Assembly (NCBI GenBank): GCA_910589415.1
Contig: OU342638.1
Location: forward strand, 5,456,001-5,520,000
Length of the DNA: 64,000 bases
Direction of reading: 5' to 3'
DNA from: Malachius bipustulatus
Lineage: Eukaryota; Arthropoda; Insecta; Coleoptera; Melyridae
Shown: piece by piece, positions 1-10,700 of the stretch
Numbering within the stretch: position 1 is the first letter of the stretch
Layout of the letters: each line of letters opens with the position of its first letter
The notes under the pieces: generated by a model
What the model was told of the DNA's origin: nothing
The model's database searches: none
The model's input: the letters and a program-made list of their open reading frames with translations, nothing else
Program-made: the position numbers and the translations under genes

Positions 1-835
1 TACTGTAGAATGTGAGGAAAATAATTCTATAAACTTTTTAGACTTATCTATCAAAATATTAAATAATCAGTTTGACTTTTCTGTCTATAGAAAACCAACA
101 CATACAAATATGACAATACCATATGATTCAAATCATCCAATTTCACACAAACTTTCAGCATATAATTCAATGATATACAGAGCTGTTACGATACCAAAAT
201 CAGTAAACAACTTTAACAGGAGAAATTTCTATTATCAAACAAATTGCAAAAGAGAATGGTTATCGAAAAACATTAATAGACGACTTATTACAAAAACTAG
301 CCATAAACCTCATTTATCCTCAACAAAACAATGAAATCAGAAAATATTCATCACTAACGTACTTTGGAAACATTTCAACACAAATATCAAGGATAATTTC
401 TAACACCACTACATTTTTCATTCAAATCTTTTATGAGCAATGGTTCTGTATTGCTGAATGCAAAGGAAAAGTTATCTAAATTACAGAAACCTGGAATTTA
501 TCGATTAAACTGTTCTCATTGTAATTCAGTTTATATAGGGCAGACTTGTAGAAACCTAGAAATTAGATACAACGAACACCTAAACTCTTACAGACTCAAA
601 CATCCAGAAAGATCAAATTTTGCAAAACACTTAATAGAAAACAAACACACTCTTAAACAAACAACAAAATTGAATTACTTCATCATTGTGATCATTATTT
701 TAAATTAAATTTTCTTGAATCTCTAGAGATCCACAGATATTTACATAATCAACAATACACAGTAATAAATGAACAGCTAGACACATATCGTTCTCCACTA
801 CTTGATTTTCTGCTTGATATCAATAACTAAGAAGT
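1..835 (+). pseudogene. Penelope-like element, 3' part: end of RT plus GIY-YIG endonuclease (5' part outside window)
   Basis: Read in three successive frames this is the C-terminal part of a Penelope-like (PLE) polyprotein. Frame 2 from base 2 to about 334 gives the end of the reverse transcriptase, including INFLDLSI, VYRKPTHTN, HPISHK and a later R-x(5)-P segment. Frame 1 from 433 gives a GIY-YIG nuclease: GIYRLNC, then VYIGQT, the conserved arginine in EIRYNEH, and a downstream FAKHL...H. Frame 3 continues HHCDHYFKLNFLE to a stop after FLLDINN near 828. The frame changes near 335-430 and 660-680 mean this copy is dead. RT followed by GIY-YIG is diagnostic for PLEs, which insert by target-primed reverse transcription at telomeric or internal sites. 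The following 180 bp hold a decayed hammerhead, as expected for a PLE terminal repeat. The rest of the element would lie to the left of the window. Confidence 0.88.
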
Positions 836-950
836 TTCTGAAGAAATTATATTATGATCTAGTTAGTTCTGTTAAAAATTCATTTAAATCTAGTTACTTG
901 TTTTATGATCACTTATGTTACCATACTGTTGCTATGTTACTATATCTTAC

Positions 951-999
951 ACACGTCTGAAAATGCTACTTTAAATGTAGTGAAACACGTGTAACGTTT
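951..999 (+). ncRNA. Decayed hammerhead ribozyme in the PLE 3' terminal region
   Basis: The hammerhead layout is visible: 4-bp stem I (ACGT 953-956 with ACGT 994-997), CTGA core at 957-960, stem II CTAC/GTAG (966-969 with 977-980, extended by a G-T pair) around a TTTAAAT loop, GAA at 982-984, and the minimal stem III ACAC/GTGT at 985-992. The predicted cleavage site follows A993. The core should read CTGANGA but reads CTGAAAA, so the catalytic G8 is replaced by A; this copy is predicted to be inactive. Hammerheads in PLE pseudo-LTRs are established. Assigning this one rests on the fold and on its place just after the PLE coding part. Confidence 0.62.
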
Positions 1000-1015
1000 A
1001 TATTATCCATCAGTA

Positions 1016-1466
1016 TACAGTAATTTTTTTTTAAACATTAGTGTTTTATTTATCATCAATCAATATGCAATTAGAAAATAGAACCAGGATTCCAGGATTT
1101 CAGAGCCGAATAACAGGAGGATTGATTTTTACCTTTGGATCGAATGCTTACCTTGTGCCAGTTGTGGGCCGTCACCTTCCAGAGACCTCCAACTAGTTGC
1201 CAGAGTGTGAACCACGTATCGGTTCAGTGGCATCAATAGCCTAGAAAATAGGAATGTCTCAAAACGTCTAATTGGACTCATACGTAATTAAACCCATTTG
1301 ATATCTCAAATATTTGCACTTTAACACAGAATATTTATTTTGAGGAAGAAAGAAAAACCGCAAGTAGATAATTTATTGATAATTCTACTTGTTGGTATGT
1401 TGCTATGGCATTGGCTTGATTCTTTGGCACTATTACTAAAGGAAGATAGAATTACTACTAGAAGAA
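1016..1466. other. No recognisable feature
   Basis: AT-rich sequence after the PLE tail. I see no open coding potential, terminal repeats or RNA fold that I can support. Confidence 0.4.
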
Positions 1467-1550
1467 AAAAAGGCTAATGGGCTTCTACCAGGGCTTGAAC
1501 CCGAGTTCTTTGGAACAAGCATCCAGAAGCCAAACCACTCAGCAACTCTA
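1467..1550 (-). repeat. tRNA-derived SINE-like head with pol III A and B boxes
   Basis: On the minus strand an A-box-like TTGCTGAGTGG lies about 40 nt before GGTTCAAGCCC, a perfect match to the B-box consensus. A T-run (complement of the A-run at 1467-1473) follows about 20 nt later and could stop pol III. The acceptor and T-arm halves do not pair as in a functional tRNA, so this is a tRNA-like relic or a SINE 5' head rather than a tRNA gene. No other copy was seen in the window. Confidence 0.42.
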
Positions 1551-1602
1551 ACCTGTTAATACAAAACACGGTTTGTCCATAAGAACTTGAAGAGTAAGGA
1601 CA

Positions 1603-1690
1603 AGACAGTGACAGTCATCTTTGACATTTGACAGATCAGTTTTATATCAAAAAGTAGTTTAATCCATGACATTTGATTTAGTTTTTGTTT
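1603..1690 (+). repeat. Direct repeat, copy 1 (partner at 2186-2276)
   Basis: About 85 bp sharing TCATCTTTGACATT, AAAAGTAGT and CATGACATTTGATT in the same order and spacing with 2186-2276. The copies are clearly diverged. They could be the two ends of an old LTR or duplicated element spanning 1603-2276; I cannot identify the family. Confidence 0.5.
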
Positions 1691-2185
1691 CAAAGTTCTA
1701 TCTGATTCGGATCAAAAATTAAGGTGGAGGGGCACTGTTATAAACGTTCTCACTGACATAAAGACTGTCAAAATTGACAACTGGTGACTTTATGTCTGCT
1801 GATGATTTATTATGGCTGATTGCTGCGAGGGAAGAAGCACTTGAAGGAGCTAATTGAAAATTGTGTTCGGATATTTTGTTTATATTACAATAAGGAAAAG
1901 GACCGGTGCGGTGAAGGGCTCTCCGGTTCGACCGGGATCTGAGTGTTGAATGTGTCGTCTCTCTCACCTCTTACTTGAGACTTCTTACCTACGTACCTGC
2001 TGCCAGCTCTTACATTTTCTAAACGGCTTAGGCGTTGTTGCCACGTTAGCCATGAGTCCTGGCAGCAGGATTGTCATGTAAACTTCACCAACAACTAACA
2101 TAATTTTTGTGTGGATAATTTAAATACCTTTAGAATGAGGTGTCACATGACCCCCCCCCCCATGTCATATAAAAAATTGAAGCTG
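1691..2185. other. Unassigned spacer between the two direct repeats
   Basis: Contains a weak minus-strand open frame (1967-1719) with no recognisable domain, and a C-run at 2150-2160. If the flanking 85-bp repeats are terminal repeats, this would be the element interior; nothing in it identifies a family. Confidence 0.3.
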
Positions 2186-2276
2186 ATGACAGCGACTGCA
2201 ACGTCATCTTTGACATTTTACACATCAGTATTATGTCGAAAAGTAGTAAAATTCATGACATTTGATTCATTTTTTT
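2186..2276 (+). repeat. Direct repeat, copy 2 (partner at 1603-1690)
   Basis: See copy 1. The shared blocks are in the same order, with small indels and substitutions. Confidence 0.5.
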
Positions 2277-2289
2277 GTACTTCCAAGGG

Positions 2290-2570
2290 AGGGAATAAGA
2301 GGTATAATTGGATATCATCAGCAAAAATCTGAACAGAGCAGTACTTCAGAATCTTAGGCAAGTCAGTGTAAATAGAAAAAAAAAAGGATTAGGCCCAAAT
2401 TTGAGCCCTGAGGAACACCTAAGACGACCAGTCTACAGTTTGATTGTGATATACCCTGTGGAGTGTCAAAAATTAATTGCTGAAGTCCCCTAAGGTAGCA
2501 GGTTATCAACTTATGAATATGGTCCTGGATTCCACAGAGTCGCAGCTTTTGACATGTCAAGTAGGGTCGT
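2290..2570 (-). pseudogene. LINE reverse transcriptase scrap (GVPQGS ... FADD)
   Basis: The minus strand from about 2560 reads a Jockey/CR1-like RT core: a YLRGLQQ segment, then GVPQGSNLGLILF, a frame break, and FADDIQLY at about 2326-2303, where FADD is the catalytic motif of non-LTR RTs. Only about 90 codons remain and no ends are visible. It lies downstream of the last exon seen of the TLDc-type gene. Confidence 0.75.
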
Positions 2571-4434
2571 ATAAATAACAGATTTTCCTGTTATTTAGGC
2601 AAAATATTGCTGGTTTAAGGACACAACCACTTCATATCATAATAGTTCAAGTTTTCAACAAGAACACATATTGATATGTTCTTCTTATTTTGTTAATTTG
2701 ATTGAAAAGTTTTGTGTAATTTTCAAAAGATAGATAATCTGATGCTTACAAAGATTCCAGTTCCCTGAGTGAAAACTGCAACCTGAAATGGTGTGATAAG
2801 GAGTTTTTGGAAACATTGAAGGGACACCCTGCACAAACCATGCAGCATTAGAAAGCGTATTCAAGAAGACAAGATTTTAAAAGAAAGAACGGAGACAATA
2901 ATGCTCTGTGTAATCAGTCAAGGTGTTCGGTAAAATCTCCTCATCCACAGTTGATCAAAGTGACAATCTAAAAACTCGAACGACCAATCAAATAACTCAT
3001 CGCCTTACGAGGCAAGGTAAAACAAACAGGTTGCCTATGGGCAGAATAATAATCAGTTCTTTCAAACAGGTATAGAGGGCAAACTGGGCACGGTGGGGTC
3101 GATGGCTGGTCTCGTCACAATTGTACTCCCGTAAATAAGCCGGCTCCAGTAGGTACCACATTACAAATTCCAGCATTTCAATTATTAACCAGGTAGCCAC
3201 AGGGGCAATAGGTCATCAAAAGGTCAAAACAAAATAAACAAACAAAGTATACCAAATAACAATAAAATGAGTTATCATGCAGGTCACGAGTAAAAATAAA
3301 TGGAGGTGAATTAATTCGCTCTCTATTTCAAGAATCGGAAGAAACGATTTTATAATAGATGAAACGAAAATCATATTCATAAGAGAAATGGCAACCCCGT
3401 CTTCGAAACTAGAAACTCGACAGGTAGTCCGAGGACCGGATCTGCCGCCGGTCCGTCTAGGCGAACATTCAATCAGAGCTCTATACACAGAGCGACTCCG
3501 CTAGCTATACAGGGCGATTCCGCCAGCTGTATCATAGGTACGAGATCTACATATAAATTGTAGAAGGTAAAATGAGCTTTGTAAATCAGACAAATACTCC
3601 CGAAATAATCCGGGTAATTTGTAACCAAAGTTGGTTGTTTTCTTTAATTAATTCAAGCTGATGCTTGAAATGGAATCAAAGAAATTAGGTAAATGAAATA
3701 ATAAAATAGCACAAAGGTATAAAAGGGTGGTGTTCGAGCTGGTTAACCAGTATGAAACATGAATGAAACATAACCACTCTCGCCCTTCACTTTTTTATTT
3801 TCTCTGAAAAGAAACCAGCAACTGACAACAAGTGTCAGTTATTTACTCCGCTTTTCCGTAAGAAATTCAAATCAGCTGAGATAAAAGAAAATCTAGGTTA
3901 CAATGAGACACAGCAGGTTCTTTTACACTATCCGTTTCGGTCATCCTAACCCTGGCATACCTCAATCAAAGATAGGGGTGACTACGATAAACGCAAGGAA
4001 AAAACACAACGGTCCTATTAGGGGAAACTCAGGGAGCAGACGATCACTGCTGCTTTTCGGAAGAAAGCAACAGGCCTGGGGCCAAAACGTTAAAATAATG
4101 TCATTTGCGGTTATGTATCCGTCTATTTTTTCTCCTTAATATGGCTGTTTCTATTTTGGTATTGTTGAGAAACATGTACTTAGTCTGTCGGATGGTCTTT
4201 TGTGGTTCTTGATTTTAGTATGAACTGCAGTGTTAAGTGTAATTTTTTATAATTTCGTTATTTTTTGGTTAATTGTTTATGTATATTTATAGTCTTTCTC
4301 TATGTGTTTCATCATCGATCTCCACATTGTCCACAATTATTCAATTTACCAAAAATTTGATTCACAATAATATTATTTAATTTCTTGTACCTATCCCTAA
4401 TTTTCTCTCTCTGTTTCCCACTTTCAAATCTTAC
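2571..4434. other. Unassigned, probably intron of the TLDc-type gene
   Basis: No convincing exon, RT or transposase was found. Stretches such as AGGTAAAACAAACAGGT (near 3016) resemble the tandem repeat at 21480-21715, hinting at old shared transposon sequence. Because the exon at 4727-4435 ends in a GT donor on the minus strand, this region should be intron unless the gene has a small exon here that I missed. Confidence 0.35.
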
Positions 4435-4727
4435 CTAGGACAGTTCGCCTCCAACCAGTGGGCCACATATTGTGCGCTCAGGGCTTCCTTCCCGTGAAAG
4501 CAGGCCTGCACGAGAGCCTTCAGGGTCCTGTTGACGTGTAGGCACATCTGCGGGCCGCCGGTGTAATGGTCCATGGAAACGTGGTAGCCACACATCAGCA
4601 TCGAGGTGAGCAGCTCGGGCGTCATCTCACTGGGATAGTCGTCGTCGGCGCAGTCGTCGGGCGGATCGTCAGGAGGAAGCGAGAACATGCGAGTCAGGTG
4701 GTTGAGGATTGCGGAGTCGTCCAGCAT
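4435..4727 (-). CDS. TLDc-like gene exon 4 (97 codons plus 2 nt)
   Basis: Begins after CTTTCACCAG with [15 protein letters not shown], passes an acidic linker ([13 protein letters not shown]) and ends HWLEANCP + AG before GTAAGA (donor 4434-4433). The high GC content and codon pattern differ sharply from the AT-rich surroundings, which supports real coding sequence. The short 72-bp intron to exon 3 could be read through in frame but contains consensus splice sites. Confidence 0.7.
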
Positions 4728-7700
4728 CTGGTGAAAGGACAATAATTCTTTCAGCAATGTAAAAACGGCACAAAAAAGAGGAACAAGCGAAATACTCACC
4801 CCGAGATACTTCTCGCATTGTTGTTTGAAAGCTGAGGTGTTTATGTATGAGTTCTTTGACTTGGAAAGGCGACGGAAGTATTCAAACAATTTCTCGGACA
4901 GTATCGGATACCGAGGAAACAGGTACTTCTGCAAAAAAAAAAAATTGTTTATATCAACCGGCACAGGTAAAGACATTTACTGGTAAGTCGTTTGTGCACA
5001 GTACAAACAAAAGGGGCCCAAGTATTGATCCCTGAGGCACACCAACAGTGATGGTGATACAAGCAGAAGTTTTCATCCCAACAAGGACCCTTTGTTTCCT
5101 ATTTTCTAGATATGATCTATTTTAGAGGCATTCCTCTTACACCGTAATATTCAAGTTTTCCCAAAAGGATCCTGCGTGAAATCGTGTTGAAGGCCTTGCT
5201 GAGATCACAGAACGCAATATGTGTAACGTCTTTGTCATCAACATTCTCAGACACCCCGCTCACCAGTTCAATCATCGTCATTATGGTGGACCTCCCTTCT
5301 ATATATCCATGCTGTCTTCTGTCCAGGACCGATCTCTTCGTCAAATAATCTACCAAACACCCCCCAATGAATTACTCAAACACTTTCGACAACACTAGCA
5401 GGACTGATAGGTCGATAACTCGAAGGTTCAGTCTTATTTCCACCTTTACATATCGGTTTGACAATAATTGCCAATTTTAGTTTCTCCGGAAAAAAGATTC
5501 CTGATTCAAACATTTGTTAACAACCGACACAAAAGGCACAACAACATAATATGGTATGATGGCTTCAAAACCTTCACTGTGACATAGTTGCAGTCGGTAG
5601 ACAGTATTTTTAAATGTTCGTGTTATGAGTAAGAAGTCGTCTACACTGCTGGCCTCTCTGAGGTAAAAGAAGTTCATTCTTCGGTTTTCTGAATAATTGG
5701 TGTTTCAGTTTCATTCCTTTCCTTAATCAATTTACTACATTCTCCACACATGTAGACCAAGTTTCTATCTTTTTTCAATTGAAGAATTGATCTCTGTTGC
5801 TGAAAATGTATTACTCATGCATTTTTCACATAATGGCATTCTACACCAATCACATAAAAAACACTTCTCTCCTGTTAACTTTTCTTCAACAACTTTTCTA
5901 CATTTAATGCAAACCATCGTGTCACATTTATCTGGAAGTCGCCAGAAACCAGGAAACAGAAAACCTCGTGGCAACACTGTTTGGTCATAAGCTCAATCTG
6001 CAACGTTTATGTACAATTTCCAAATAGCCGCAAGCAGCTGCATCTATCAGCTGCTATACACATACACGTTGATTAATCTCTAGATAGTCTACCAAGGTCA
6101 CATGAAAATTCAGCAGTGATGTCAGATCTCGAATTTTGTAGGTGCAATGAGGATGAAGAATCACAGAATAAATAGACATAATTTATTACATCATCAAAAA
6201 TTTTTGTTTATTTGAAAATAAAAAGAATTTAAGGTTTCTTTTTGAATATAACGATGATGTTAATTCATAAAAGGTATTTATAATGAAAAAATGACAAGCA
6301 CCTATTTGTAAAGAACATTTTATTGGAAAGTTATACACAAATTACAAATAATATAAATTAATGCAAAACTTGACAATTGATAATTTAATATTCAGAGTCA
6401 TAATATAATCAGTTTCTTAAATAATTAATACCTAATTAAAACATTCCACATTTCTGCCGTAACACCAGTATGATGTGTATTTCGCCAAAGAGAAATAACG
6501 TCGGTACTCTCATCGCTTAAAGGACGATTGAAGTTCGGCTTTGCTGTACCCCACACATGTTCGATTGGATTAAAAATGCAATGGTATAGTGGAATCGAAG
6601 AATTTTGTGTCCATACTGTTCAGCTAGCTAAGGAATCCACTAATATACTGCTTTGGTTTCTTTGTTCCTGTTGTGAAACCAATAAGCATTTTAGTCATAT
6701 AAAAATCATAAAGTCAATACAAAATATACTTATTCACAATGTCTAGGAGCTGAGCTTTCAGCGAAAAAGGCTCGAAACCAATGTTCTTCCTGCGCAGCGC
6801 ATTCGTCAATTTGTTGTTTATTTGAAGAAGAAATTGGTGGTTTATTTTCAACTGCACTGTGGTAAGGCGCATTGTCCATAATAATCACAGAATTTAACTT
6901 GGCTTTAACTGGTTTTCGAACCACTTGGTAAACTTTTCATGATTCATCTCTCCATGATAATCTGGATCTTTTGTTGATGAAGAGAAAATCAATTCTGCCC
7001 CATCAACAAAACCATTTATCTTACCTGCATGCAAAACTATGTACCTAAATAATGAAAATAAATGATATTATATTTAATGCCTAATTATACATCATTATAA
7101 CATATTATATTATAAGTATTTAAAACACCTTTTGCCTTCCGTCTTCTGTTCAGTTTCTTGACACTGCGTGGGTTTTGATCCTGCCAAGACCTTCCCATTG
7201 TGCCGTTTTGAGAGATCCATGTTTCGTCTACATACACAAATTATTGGTAAGATGCCTTCTCTTTTGTAATCTACATATGCGCGTAGGAACTTCCTCTTTT
7301 AACAATAATGTGACCTAATTCCAGGAGACCTCGACGTGGATTGTCTTTTTTCCATTTAAATCCAATTTTCTTTAAGACGCACAAAAGAGAAGATTTGCTG
7401 CACTCAAATATATACTTGTCTTTGAGGACGGTATGTAGAGTATGTAGAGACGGTACCAAAGCGACAATTTCAGAGCTTCAGCTACCCTCTAAATCATAAT
7501 ATTTATTACTTGATGTCAGTAGTATTTGAACCTATAAAATAATTTTTATACCTTGCTCACTGATGTTAAGGGTATAATGGGCCCCATTCATTGATTCGTT
7601 TCCAAAGTATTCGAATAAATTTGCCACCATCTGCTGTTGCGCTTCTTTACTTATATGTTTTGGCATTTTGCTTACTTTTAAAGATAATCTATCACTTTTT

Positions 7701-10700
7701 AGATAATTCTAATAATTTTTAATTTATTTCATAAAATTAAAAAATTAACTCTCAAAACTGACAGACGTAAACAGAACAAAATCAGTTTATTATTTTGGAT
7801 AGAAAAGTTGACAACAAAGCCAGGGCGATGTTGTGATCGATTATTAAATTTATTGTTTTTGCATCTTCCTAATGTCAAACATTTTCATTTGATCCCTTTA
7901 ATAACCTTCAAATTCTAACTGTCATTTTTAGTGTCATAATGTTCGACGTTACAACGCAGCGTAAACAAATATGACCTTGGCAGACTATCTAGAAATTAAT
8001 CAACGTGTACACCGTGTTTTAAATTAAGTCGGCACTATTGCTGACTTCGTTATTATTCTTTCATTAGACTGATGAGATTTCTGAGAATTAATAATCTTAT
8101 TCAGCATTAATACCCCCAACGTTATGTTAGGACTGGCTTTATAAAGAAGCCTTAGATGCATCCAGGACAAGTTCATTCACTCTCACATCTCTCATCTACT
8201 TTTTCCATGTATTATGTTCTCCTTGTATACTATGATACTATGTATGGGATAGAGTTAATATTTTCATTACTCAGCAGATAAGCTGTTACCACTACTCTTC
8301 TGAGAAGTTTTCTTGCCTCATTTATCACTTGTAAGACTTCCTTGTGATTTGTGAACGGCTGTTAGTGTATGTGATATTTTTAGAATTTGCTATTAAATAC
8401 AATATGTATCTGTATCTAAAAGGCTTCCAGTTTATTTCCGGGTGTGCTAGTCGAAAATTTATTTCATTTTCAGGATTTAATTACCTACTTCATGAAGCCT
8501 GACTGACTTGCCTTAACCTGCCATTTATTGCAATCAGCAGAGGCCAGACTAAGTTCTGATTATTTTGTAGAATTGTTTTTCGGTCTCCTCAGTATACAGG
8601 ATCCTTCGATATTTTTACCTGTATTGCTTTGTTGAGCCAGAACACGAATCGAGTAATACAGAGTGATCCTGAATTGGCGGACACGGTGTTGTAAAGGATG
8701 TTGTGAAAGACTTACAGCCAATATTATAAAGGCTCATTAGGATAACGGGCAGATATCTCTGCTGGTTTTTGAAGCTAATATCGACGTCAAATGACTTTTA
8801 TTAACATTTCTGTAATAACTTTCATGTCAAGAATAGATAAATTCAAAAAAAATTTCACTTTGACTTGATACCTTCTTCAGAAATGGCCACAGAAATCTGC
8901 CCGTTAACTTTATAATAATAACTTTATAATACCCGCTGTGAGAATATTAAGTAAGTCATGCAGTATGATAATAGATACACCCCCATAGATCTCAAGACGA
9001 ATTGGAACCTGGTGAAAACCACCAGACTAACGGGCAGAATTATTAAGGCATGCAAAGAAAAGGCACTACAGGGAAGATATCCTTGTGCGCTGGAAAAAAG
9101 CAACCTTGATAAACAGGTTTCCGTAGCATTCATCTCCAGAGGGGTACCTTCAACCAGAGACGGAGGGCTTCATATTTTCGATACAATGCATAGTGATTAC
9201 TGGTTTGAACACACAATAATTATGACAGGCAAATACTCAAGTATAACATCAAAGAAAAGATGTTTTCAATTTTCAATTTTCTTTTTTCTCATTTATTGTC
9301 AAGATGGAGAAAAGCTGAAACTATTATTTCATTGCAGTTATTAACAAGCTTTGTTTTTGTCATTTTTTTTATCTGACCGCCCTGGATTTTTTATTGCAAC
9401 AATTTAAAGATATTTTAATTCTGAATTCAAGGATATGCCACACATAGTGGTTCCAAAAATATTTTCTTATCTGGGAGACAATGTATTGTATAAAGTTTGG
9501 GACTGTTATTGTATTAGAATTTCTTGTATTAGAATTGAAAAAAGTAAATAAATTTTTATTTTTATGTACAAAATAGAGACATTCGTATATAGACTTGGAA
9601 ATGATAAAATTTAAAATTTTTTAATAATTTTTTACAAGATGTAATGCGATTAACATTGCCTAGTAATCTCATGCATTTTTTTTTTAATTTTGAAGATAAT
9701 CAACCAATTAGAAGAATTTCCTCAATGTATTATTCCGTATTTTAAAATAGAATAAAAATTTGAATAATACACTGTTTTTAAAATTCCTAATTTTAATCAT
9801 TTATTCTTTAAAAATCGAAGTTTGAAGCAAACTTTGCACAGTTTTTTTTTTGATATTGTATTAATACGTAATTCCAATTAAGATTTCTATCTAAATTGAA
9901 ACCTAATAATTTTAGAGATTCGACATTTTCACATTTTCAATTTTGAATTTATTATTTAATTGAATTGTATTTTTATTTCTATTCTTATTTGAAAAATTAA
10001 TACTTTTTGTCTTAAAAAAAAAAATTAATTAACTTTAATCTTATTCAACTCACACCAAGTAAATAATTTTTCCAAGATTTCATTTATTTTAAAATTAATA
10101 TCAATATTATCGTTTGATATACTTAATTGAAATTATAAGAAAAGTATCATCAGCATAAAGTAAAGTTGGAATATTTAAAAAAGCAGGTAAATCATTTATA
10201 TAATAACATAAGAATAATAATGGTCCTAAAATGGAACCTTGAGGAACACCATATGTAATTTTTTTCCAATCAGAAAATGTCTTATTGTTTTCAAAATCAT
10301 TTATTATTATTCTTTGCTCTCTGTTAATCAAATATGATTCCAACCAATTTAATGCTGCACCTCTAATACCCATAATATGTTATAGTTTTAATAAAAGAAT
10401 TTCCAAATTTACACTGTCAAAAGCTTTATGAAAGTCATAAGAGATTCCAATAATTATTACTGTATAATTATCATATAATTTTGAATATAATTCATTTGTT
10501 AAATAATTAATTGCTAGGTTCGTGTTTTTGTTTTTTAAAAAGCCAAATTGTTGTTGATAAAATAATTTTTTTATTGAAGAAATTCAATAATTTTTCAGAA
10601 ACTTTTTTTCAATCAGTTTAGATGATGATGGAATTAGGGAAATTGGTCTGTAGTTAGAAATTAATGATCTATTTCCAAATTTATAAATTGGAATTATATT

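Noticed and set aside
1480..1550. Functional tRNA gene
   Set aside because: A and B boxes are good, but acceptor and T-stem pairing fail, so only a tRNA-derived relic is supported.
2997..3488. Two minus-strand open frames of 67 and 90 codons
   Set aside because: No domain, biased low-complexity ends and no splice or start context beyond chance.
3903..4139. 78-codon plus-strand frame
   Set aside because: No recognisable similarity; short frame in an intron region.
8066..8096. CTGATGAG as a hammerhead core
   Set aside because: No GAAA block or pairing stems follow at the required distance.
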